From contig CACYCD010000123.1 in the NCBI GenBank assembly GCA_902772755.1, positions 1-9,148 of the forward strand: a stretch of 9,148 bases of DNA, in the 5' to 3' direction. This document shows, piece after piece, positions 1 through 5,471 of this stretch (the first letter of the stretch is position 1; each line of letters starts with the position of its first letter). This DNA comes from an uncultured Ruminococcus sp. (GTDB lineage Bacteria; Bacillota; Clostridia; Oscillospirales; Acutalibacteraceae). The position numbers and the translations under genes are program-made. The notes under the pieces are model-generated. The model saw only the letters and a list, made by a program, of their open reading frames with translations. It searched no databases and had not been told where the DNA came from.

Positions 1-393
1 GTCACTGCCGGCAAAGGTAGTTATCTTTGTCTGGTTGCCGTCCTTGTCATATTCAAACCATTCGGTGTAGTCAAAGACCTTGCCCTCGTAATGCTCACGC
101 TTGATCTCCTGACCGTTTTTGTCGTACTCGTAAAAATCCCTGTAAAGCACATTGCCCTGTGCATCACATTCATAAACAGCCTTGGGGTGGCTCTTATCGG
201 CATTTTTGTCATACTCATAGTAGTAATGCTCGGAATCAAGGAGATTTTTCAATATCCTGCCTGCCTCATCGGTCGTTGCATTCTTTTCAGTGATAACCTT
301 TCCCTCCAGGGGTTTTCGCTCTCTTGTACAGCCACATAAGCCGACGGATACAGAAAGTGAAACCGCACAAACAAGGGCTAAAGCCTTTTTCAT
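1..393 (-). CDS. Lipoprotein with YEYDKNG-type repeats, 3' end outside window
   Basis: The first 131 residues of a minus-strand gene that runs off the left edge; no stop is reached. It begins MKKALALVCA with a hydrophobic stretch and a lipobox-like LCGC, so Cys22 is the likely lipidated residue and the product should be anchored on the outer face of the membrane. Cys at position -2 of the lipobox is atypical. After a short linker come aromatic/acidic repeats: YEYDKN (59-64), YECDAQGN (74-81), YEYDKNGQ (88-95) and FEYDKDGN (113-120). These resemble the YD/Rhs-like or MORN-like repeats of Firmicute surface lipoproteins. The start is supported by GAGGTG at 400-405, six bases before the ATG, and by a promoter at 423-451. 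It diverges from the cohesin-like gene. The function is unknown; the repeat class is inferred from pattern only. Confidence 0.85.
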   Translation of the reverse strand, partial: MKKALALVCAVSLSVSVGLCGCTRERKPLEGKVITEKNATTDEAGRILKNLLDSEHYYYEYDKNADKSHPKAVYECDAQGNVLYRDFYEYDKNGQEIKREHYEGKVFDYTEWFEYDKDGNQTKITTFAGSD

Positions 394-422
394 AGTATTC
401 ACCTCATCAATAATATAATGTC

Positions 423-451
423 ATTGTATCACAAAAAACTCTTTAATGCAA
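423..451 (-). promoter_or_regulatory. Sigma-A-type promoter for the lipoprotein gene
   Basis: On the minus strand TTGCAT (446-451) and TACAAT (423-428) are separated by exactly 17 bp, and TGA immediately before the -10 makes an extended -10. Transcription would start near 416, giving a leader of about 23 nt that contains the GAGGTG ribosome binding site. Read directly from the sequence; no experimental support. Confidence 0.65.
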
Positions 452-518
452 TTGATTTTTATTATTGCTGAGTACATTGTTACTAAAACTTTAATTTAAT
501 TTTTGTGAGATATCACTA

Positions 519-547
519 TTGAATTAAGTAATAATTTATTTTATAAT
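519..547 (+). promoter_or_regulatory. Sigma-A promoter for the cohesin-like/BIG2 gene
   Basis: TTGAAT (519-524), a 17-bp spacer and a perfect TATAAT (542-547) in a very AT-rich stretch. Transcription would start near 554, about 25 nt before the chosen ATG at 579. The -10 contains an upstream in-frame ATG (546), which therefore cannot be the translation start of this transcript. With the promoter at 423-451 it forms a divergent pair whose -35 elements are about 70 bp apart. Confidence 0.75.
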
Positions 548-578
548 GAGTGTGTATAAAAATATCGGAGGTATTATG

Positions 579-1316
579 ATGAAAAAGTTAATATCGGCAG
601 TGCTTACTGTAGTAATGCTGGCTTCTGTTTTTGCCCTTGCAGGTACTTCGCAGGCTGCGGCAAAGACCACCTTCAACGGCAAAGCAGCCGTCAAGGGAGA
701 GATCGTCTTTGTTGACTATCAGCTGAAAGCACCTGAAAAGATGGAGGATATCCAAGCCACCATCACCTACACAAGCGGTCTTAAGCTGATGGGCGTTACC
801 TACTCCAAGCAGCTCAAAACAGGAAGCTTTGTCAGCAACGAAAAGCTTTCCAAGTCTTTGAAGTTCAACGCAGTCTGCATCAACACACCTATGAATTTCA
901 CAAAGAACGCTTCCCTCATCAAGCTGAAATTCAAGATCACATCTACAGGTGCAAAAAAGACCACACTTAACCTTGAATGTCTTGACAGCACAGCAGGCAG
1001 AAGCTATGGCAGCACACAGAACAAAACCAACTACAAGAAGCTGAAGATCACCACCAAAAACTCACTCCTCGCTTACTCCCTCAAGCTCAACAAAACTTCC
1101 CTCAAGCTCAAGAAGGGCAAGACCTACAAGCTGAAGGCAACCATCAACCCCACTACCGCATCAAAGAAGGTCAAGTGGACTACAAATAAGAAGAGCGTTG
1201 CAACAGTAAACGCAAGCGGTAAGGTAACTGCTAAGAAAAAGGGAACCTGCTACATCACCTGCAAAACCAAGGACGGCAGCAACAAGACAAAGAAATGTAA
1301 GGTAACAGTTAAATAA
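579..1316 (+). CDS. Secreted cohesin-like domain protein with C-terminal BIG2 domain
   Basis: A 245-residue exported protein. Residues 1-26 or 1-28 form a signal peptide (MKK, hydrophobic core, SQA or AAA before the cut). Residues about 32-160 show the pattern of a cohesin-type beta sandwich: a KGEIVFVDYQL strand, ITYTSGLKLMGV, and later LIKLKFKITSTGAKKTTLNL. Residues 167-245 are one BIG2 domain (LKLKKGKTYKLKATINP, then WTTNKKSVATVNASGKVTA). I chose the ATG at 579 because GGAGG at 567-571 sits 7 nt upstream; ATG 576 is adjacent but only 4 nt away, and ATG 546 lies inside the promoter -10. The C-terminal 109 residues contain only one acidic residue (D232) and many lysines. The BIG2 part has three cysteines (224, 228, 240). 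There is no dockerin, LPXTG, SLH domain or lipobox, so attachment to the cell is unexplained. The cohesin call is by pattern and could be a general cohesin-fold adhesin rather than a dockerin binder. Confidence 0.85.
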   Translation: MKKLISAVLTVVMLASVFALAGTSQAAAKTTFNGKAAVKGEIVFVDYQLKAPEKMEDIQATITYTSGLKLMGVTYSKQLKTGSFVSNEKLSKSLKFNAVCINTPMNFTKNASLIKLKFKITSTGAKKTTLNLECLDSTAGRSYGSTQNKTNYKKLKITTKNSLLAYSLKLNKTSLKLKKGKTYKLKATINPTTASKKVKWTTNKKSVATVNASGKVTAKKKGTCYITCKTKDGSNKTKKCKVTVK

Positions 1317-1330
1317 GAATCAGTATTCAA

Positions 1331-1364
1331 ATGACCGACCCAAAAACGGGTCGGTCATATTTTT
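1331..1364 (+). terminator. Rho-independent terminator after the cohesin-like gene
   Basis: A perfect 11-bp stem, ATGACCGACCC (1331-1341) with GGGTCGGTCAT (1348-1358), six-base loop AAAAAC, then ATTTTT. It starts 15 bases after the stop codon of the plus-strand gene. Confidence 0.9.
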
Positions 1365-1410
1365 GCGGTAAAAACCAATATATAACGGCAACTCAAAATA
1401 TTCTGCTTGT

Positions 1411-1464
1411 ATTGTCCAAAACCCCTCGCAATACGTCAGTATTACCTTGTGATTTTCGGACGAT
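1411..1464 (+). other. Possible folded RNA/DNA element between two terminators
   Basis: ATTGTCC+AAAA (1411-1421) can pair with TTTT+GGACGAT (1453-1456, 1458-1464) with one bulged C at 1457 and one G-U pair. An inner 5-bp hairpin AATAC (1430-1434)/GTATT (1439-1443) has a GTCA tetraloop, with an internal loop of 8 and 9 nt between the two helices. The G-U pair would be an A-C mismatch on the other strand, so the plus strand is favoured. It lies outside both flanking transcripts if their terminators work. I see no good promoter for it, so it may be chance. Confidence 0.25.
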
Positions 1465-1487
1465 AAAGATTTTTGCTCCGTCACAGC

Positions 1488-1520
1488 AAAAAAGCACCCA
1501 CCCGCAGGGCGGATGGATGC
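1488..1520 (-). terminator. Rho-independent terminator of the large BIG2 gene
   Basis: Read on the minus strand, a 12-base arm (1520-1509, GCATCCATCCGC) pairs along its whole length with a second arm (1505-1494, GCGGGTGGGTGC) across a 3-base loop, using two G-U pairs, and is followed by TTTTTT (1493-1488). The two wobbles become A-C mismatches on the plus strand, so the hairpin is directional. It lies about 35 bases after the stop at 1555. Confidence 0.9.
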
Positions 1521-1554
1521 CGTTTGTTTTGTTTAGATTGATAATCGGTTAAGA

Positions 1555-3735
1555 TTACTTCTTAACTGTTACCTTAACTGTGAGCTTAACGCCGTTAGCT
1601 GTAACTGTGATCTTTGCAGAACCCTTCTTAACAGCCTTGATAACGCCCTTAGCACTTACAGTAGCAACCTTCTTGTTGTTTGTCTTGAACTTAGCCTTGC
1701 CAACGAGACCTGTAACCTTGATCTTGAAGGTCTTACCCTTCTTAGCAAGTGTAACCTTTGACTTGTTGAGCTTGGGGTTCTTAACTGTAACTGTGAATAC
1801 CTTGCTGACCTTGTTGTTTGTAACTGTGATCTTAGCAGTACCCTTCTTAACGCCTGTTACAACACCCTTCTTGCTAACCTTAGCAATCTTAGCGTTGCTG
1901 CTCTTGTAGGTTGTTGTGCCCTTGCCGTTCTTAACGGTAGCAGCGATCTTAACAGTACCCTTTACATAGATGGTAGCCTTAGTCTTCTTGAGTGTAACAG
2001 TTGTCTTCTTAGCAGCAGCCTTTACTGTAACTGTGCAGGTAGCTGTGAAGCTGCCGTCAGCAGTTGTAACTGTGATGTCAGCTGTGCCGGCACCAACAGC
2101 AGTAACTTTACCTGTGTTAGCATTGATTGTAGCAACGTTTGTGTTGCTGGAAGCCCATGTGATCTCCTTGTTGGAAGCCTCTACAGGAGCGATTGTAGCT
2201 GTGAGTGTGTCTGTGCCGCCGATAGCGAGTGTAAGAGCAGTCTTGTCGAGTGTAACGCCTGTTACAGCAACCTTCTCTTCATTCTTTACTTCATAAACTG
2301 TGCCGGGAGTTGTATCAAATGTGCTGTCCTCGTGGAAGTAGTTCCAAGAACCGCCGTATGTTGTAGCACCTGAAAGCTCAGCAACAGATGTGTCGTTCTC
2401 GTCAACGATGAAGATCATGTTGTTGAAGTTCTCAAGACCGTCGGGGAATGCAGGGTTCTCGCCCTTGTCAAGACCCTCAACGCTGAGGTTAGCTGTCTGA
2501 TAGTTCTTGCCCCAGTTGGGAGAAGCAGGTGTCTCGTCTGTGGGAGCCTGTCCGCCGTCGATACCGTTGTTGAAGATGATTGTGCCGATGCCTGCAGCAG
2601 CGTCAATGTAGTATACGTGCCATGTCTGGTCGCCTACTGTAACGTCTGTTCCTGCATCTCTGAGGAGATAAGACTCCTGCCATAACCTACAAGCATCGGG
2701 CTCGTTCCACCAATAAGCACAGGGAGCTGCGTTATTGAATGTTTTCCAGCTTGTGGGCATAGCAAAGAAGAATCTCTCTGTTGTTACGCCTGTTGAGGGA
2801 TAGTAGTAACCGCCCTCTTTGTAGGTCGTGTCGGATGTGTTGCCCAGCTCGTCAACTGTAGCAGCGGGCTTTGTCTCTGTGGGCTCAGCGATCTCTACTT
2901 CAACGAGCTTGTCGTTGATGTAGCAGTTAGCGTGCTCATCAGCCTCGTTAAGTGTAACCTTAACTGTTGAGTTGTCCTCTTCTACTACGATAGTAGCGTT
3001 GGGGCCGCCGAACTTAGCGTCGCCGGAGAGGTTCCAGTCGCCGTTGTCCCAGCCACCGTTTGTTGTTACCTTGAAGTTGTACTCGCCCTTTGCAACGCCT
3101 GTGTAAACGATCTCAAAAGTGCCGTCATCCTTCTTGGTCATCTTGTTAGCTTCATCAGCGGGATCCCAGTTTACGCCGTTGCAGAGACCTGCATCGCCGG
3201 CTACAACGTGGAATGTCTCAGCAGGCTGTGTGGGAGCCTCGGGAGCAACGCCGTTTACGAGAACTGTAGCCTCAGCATCTGTAACTTCCTTTGTACCTGT
3301 TACATTGCCGGCTTCGTCCTTAACATCAACTGTCTTTGTTCCCTTGATTGTGAGCATTACCTTAACGGTAGAGTTTTCCTCTTTGATCTCGAACTTGAAG
3401 TTTGCACCTGTCTCGTCTGCACCGAAGGATACGTCCCAAGCATCGTCCTCTGCAACCTTGAGCTCGTATACGCCTGCACCAACGCCTGTGTACTCCTTAA
3501 CAAAAGTACCGTCATCCTGCTTGTCCATGTGGTCAGCAGCAGTTGCAGGATTCCACTTATCGCCGAGGAAGCTTGCGTCACCTACTACTGTGTAGGTATG
3601 CTCAGCAGCAACTGTCTCTGTCTGAGCTACGGGTGTCTGTTCTGCAGCATCATCTGCAAAAGCTGTCATGCTTGTAAAAGCGGTACAAGTCATCATAGCT
3701 GCAAGAATGAGGCTGAGAACCTTTTTAGTTTTCAT
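1555..3735 (-). CDS. Secreted multi-domain carbohydrate-binding-like protein with three BIG2 domains
   Basis: 726 residues, with no catalytic domain that I recognise. A signal peptide ends at AFA/DD (residue 27). Two related modules follow at about 46-130 and 174-265, each with VVGDA or VAGDA, a WNPA or WDPA turn, DDGTF, YTGV, an ELKV/FKV strand and ENSTVKV or DNSTVKV. They resemble the X25-type modules of pullulanases and other alpha-glucan enzymes. Residues about 308-470 are rich in aromatics (W330, Y341, W342, W343, W352, W372, Y375, Y376) with IIFNNG at 386-391, similar to CBM26-type starch-binding modules. BIG2 domains lie at about 489-573, 577-653 and 655-726. Residues 561-726 contain no Asp or Glu; only three Arg occur in the whole protein. 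No dockerin, LPXTG or SLH motif is seen. The start has AAGGAGG (3746-3752) and its own promoter. The likely role is surface or extracellular starch binding; that is inference from module resemblance. Confidence 0.85.
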   Translation of the reverse strand: MKTKKVLSLILAAMMTCTAFTSMTAFADDAAEQTPVAQTETVAAEHTYTVVGDASFLGDKWNPATAADHMDKQDDGTFVKEYTGVGAGVYELKVAEDDAWDVSFGADETGANFKFEIKEENSTVKVMLTIKGTKTVDVKDEAGNVTGTKEVTDAEATVLVNGVAPEAPTQPAETFHVVAGDAGLCNGVNWDPADEANKMTKKDDGTFEIVYTGVAKGEYNFKVTTNGGWDNGDWNLSGDAKFGGPNATIVVEEDNSTVKVTLNEADEHANCYINDKLVEVEIAEPTETKPAATVDELGNTSDTTYKEGGYYYPSTGVTTERFFFAMPTSWKTFNNAAPCAYWWNEPDACRLWQESYLLRDAGTDVTVGDQTWHVYYIDAAAGIGTIIFNNGIDGGQAPTDETPASPNWGKNYQTANLSVEGLDKGENPAFPDGLENFNNMIFIVDENDTSVAELSGATTYGGSWNYFHEDSTFDTTPGTVYEVKNEEKVAVTGVTLDKTALTLAIGGTDTLTATIAPVEASNKEITWASSNTNVATINANTGKVTAVGAGTADITVTTADGSFTATCTVTVKAAAKKTTVTLKKTKATIYVKGTVKIAATVKNGKGTTTYKSSNAKIAKVSKKGVVTGVKKGTAKITVTNNKVSKVFTVTVKNPKLNKSKVTLAKKGKTFKIKVTGLVGKAKFKTNNKKVATVSAKGVIKAVKKGSAKITVTANGVKLTVKVTVKK
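1601..1850 (-). repeat. Direct DNA repeat marking duplicated BIG2 domains
   Basis: The 31-base stretches at 1601-1631 and 1820-1850 match at 29 positions and are 219 bp (73 codons) apart. Both encode the same stretch of the second and third BIG2 domains, centred on KKG(S/T)AKITVT. The nucleotide-level identity suggests either recent duplication or strong codon constraint on a repeated motif. Confidence 0.7.
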
Positions 3736-3779
3736 CTCTGAAAAACCTCCTTAAAAATATTGCATTTAATTGCTCTTTT

Positions 3780-3808
3780 ATTATAGTATTTTTCGGGCAT
3801 ATTTTCAA
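3780..3808 (-). promoter_or_regulatory. Sigma-A promoter of the large BIG2 gene
   Basis: On the minus strand TTGAAA (3803-3808), a 17-bp spacer and a perfect TATAAT (3780-3785). Transcription would begin near 3773, leaving a leader of about 38 nt with AAGGAGG at 3746-3752. The near-consensus promoter and strong ribosome binding site predict high expression, in agreement with the restricted codon use of the gene. Confidence 0.8.
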
Positions 3809-3939
3809 TCAGCATTATTACCTAAAATAAAAAATTAAATTTGTTAATTATCTCTAAAAAACTTAACTTTCAAAAACACCCTGACATATTATGTAAGCTC
3901 AATACTAATTCAAACAAATCCCAAATCTAAAATCCGCTG

Positions 3940-4869
3940 TTATTGTATATTCTGCATAAGATGTTTTTCTTTTGTCAGTTTTTTTATATTCTCTACAGCT
4001 ATCTCTCCGTCGTGTCTTATTGCTGTTTGGAGTTGGGCGTAGCTGTCAAACTTCTGTTCGCTGCGGTGAAAAAACAGCAGTCTGACATCGATATCCATTC
4101 CGTACAGCTCACCGGCGTTATAATTCGGAAGCCACGTTTCGGAGATAGGCTCATAGTCGCCTACTGTGGGCTTTACACCGATATTGGTAACACCTGCATA
4201 CTTTTTTCCGCTCACGGTGACCACGGAGGTATACACGCCGAATTTCGGCAAGATCAGCTTGTACGGCAACGTCTGATTGATAGTCGGTGTTTCAAGCAGT
4301 CTGCCGATGTGGTTGCCCTCCTCGATAATGCTGTGATAGCCAAAGCGGTGGTCAAGCAGAAAATTTGCTTCTTCAATTTTTCCGTTTCTCAGCAGGTTTC
4401 GTATCCTTGTACTGCTCACGGGACTTCCGCCCACTATCACGGGATTTACCACACGCACCTTGATACCGTATGGCTCGCACAGCTGTTCCAGTGTGTCGCT
4501 GTCTGCTGTACCACCTTTTCCGAAATGATAGTTGAAGCCGCAAAACACAAACCTTGCCTTCAACCGTCCTACAAGCACGTCCTTGACAAAGCTTTCGGGT
4601 GAGAGATCCTTTACCGACATAAAATCATCGACAACGATCTCCTCCACACCCATATTCTTCATTATTTCATAGCGTTCTTCCTTTGAGGTCACGAAGGGTC
4701 TGTGCCTGCCGAATGCCTCGCAGGGGTGTTCGCTGAAGGTATGCACCACCGAGGTCAGTGAGTTTTCCCCTGCACATTTCAGCATTGAACCTATCACTGC
4801 CTTGTGTCCAAGGTGTATACCGTCAAAAAATCCTAGAGCTACTGCCGAAGCAGATGTAATTTCCGTCAT
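3940..4869 (-). CDS. ribF: Bifunctional riboflavin kinase / FAD synthetase
   Basis: 309 residues, the usual RibF length. It phosphorylates riboflavin to FMN and adenylylates FMN to FAD in the cytoplasm. The N-terminal nucleotidyltransferase half shows GFFDGIHLGHK (13-23, with the HxGH motif), GFNYHFGKGGTAD (111-123) and SSTRIRNLL (152-160). The C-terminal flavokinase half shows GRLLETPTIN (189-198, the PTAN motif as PTIN), PKFGVY (208-213), TNIGVKPTVG (228-237) and SETWL with E244 in the place of the catalytic glutamate, followed by ELYG. The start has AAGGA seven bases upstream of the ATG. It lies 31 bp after the Nudix gene on the same strand with no terminator between, so the two are probably cotranscribed. 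I see no FMN riboswitch. The 131 bp from its stop to the next promoter (3809-3939) is AT-rich, and I found no convincing terminator there. Confidence 0.95.
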   Translation of the reverse strand: MTEITSASAVALGFFDGIHLGHKAVIGSMLKCAGENSLTSVVHTFSEHPCEAFGRHRPFVTSKEERYEIMKNMGVEEIVVDDFMSVKDLSPESFVKDVLVGRLKARFVFCGFNYHFGKGGTADSDTLEQLCEPYGIKVRVVNPVIVGGSPVSSTRIRNLLRNGKIEEANFLLDHRFGYHSIIEEGNHIGRLLETPTINQTLPYKLILPKFGVYTSVVTVSGKKYAGVTNIGVKPTVGDYEPISETWLPNYNAGELYGMDIDVRLLFFHRSEQKFDSYAQLQTAIRHDGEIAVENIKKLTKEKHLMQNIQ

Positions 4870-4900
4870 ATTTATTTCCTTATCCGAATATAATTATCTG

Positions 4901-5449
4901 TCAGATCTTTCCGCTGTCCAGCAAATACTTTGCCTTCAAAATGGCAGTCTGGGTCTTGCCGTCCTCTATCTGATTGTTCAGCACCATCTCGACCGCTTTG
5001 TCGAAGGGGATTTTTTCCACAGTGACAAACTCGTCCGCATCAAGCTCCTGCTGACCGTATTCATCGGTGACACGGCACAGATACATGTGAACAAGCTCAT
5101 TTGAATAGGCACAAAGCCCTATGTAACAGCCAAGCGTCATAAACGAGTAGCCGTCTGCACCGGTTTCTTCCTTTAGCTCACGTCTGCAATTTTCGAGCGG
5201 AGTATCACCTATTTCAAGCTTGCCGGCAGGAATTTCCAGAAGCGTTCTGCCGACTGCATAGCGGTACTGGCGAACCATAAGTATATGATCGTCACTTGTC
5301 AGCGGTACAACACATACACCGCCGTTGTGTTTGTTGTATTCTCTCACCGAGGTACTTCCGTCGGGCAGAAGAACCTCATCACGGTAAATATCGAGCAGAA
5401 CTCCTTTAAATACCTGCTCCGAGCTAAGTGTTTTTTCTTCGAGCTTCAT
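4901..5449 (-). CDS. Nudix hydrolase, ADP-ribose pyrophosphatase-like
   Basis: 182 residues, matching ADP-ribose pyrophosphatases (NudF type), which split ADP-ribose to AMP and ribose 5-phosphate in the cytoplasm. An N-terminal beta domain (residues 1-45, FKGVLLDIYRDEVLLPDG) leads to VVPLTSDDHILMVRQYRYAVG and LLEIPAGKLE, both typical of this branch. The Nudix box spans G76-A98 with REL at 90-92 and EET at 94-96. The glutamate usually found at box position 7 is Asp82, a conservative change; the metal-binding E91, E94 and E95 are intact. The ATG is preceded by GAGAGGA. It probably forms an operon with ribF. It starts 22 bp from the divergent M14 gene, so its promoter must lie inside that gene. 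The exact substrate cannot be fixed from the sequence. Confidence 0.92.
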   Translation of the reverse strand: MKLEEKTLSSEQVFKGVLLDIYRDEVLLPDGSTSVREYNKHNGGVCVVPLTSDDHILMVRQYRYAVGRTLLEIPAGKLEIGDTPLENCRRELKEETGADGYSFMTLGCYIGLCAYSNELVHMYLCRVTDEYGQQELDADEFVTVEKIPFDKAVEMVLNNQIEDGKTQTAILKAKYLLDSGKI

Positions 5450-5471
5450 AATTTTCCTCTCAGGTGATGTA

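Noticed and set aside
546..578. Upstream in-frame ATG giving 11 extra residues on the cohesin-like protein
   Set aside because: The ATG lies inside the TATAAT of a strong promoter and lacks a ribosome site; the ATG at 579 has GGAGG at proper distance and begins a normal signal peptide.
1331..1552. 73-codon open frame on the plus strand
   Set aside because: It begins in the terminator stem, crosses a second terminator, has no ribosome binding site and has no protein-like pattern.
1555..2040. Long plus-strand open frames opposite the BIG2 domains read as membrane proteins
   Set aside because: They are hydrophobic mirror images of Lys/Thr/Val-rich repeats, without ribosome sites; the minus-strand gene has signal peptide, promoter and terminator.
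3943..4602. 219-codon plus-strand open frame opposite ribF
   Set aside because: It lies wholly inside ribF, whose motifs are unambiguous, and shows no recognisable domain or ribosome site.
4870..4900. FMN riboswitch controlling ribF
   Set aside because: The gap is only 31 bp and shows none of the conserved riboswitch stems; nothing similar was seen before the Nudix gene.
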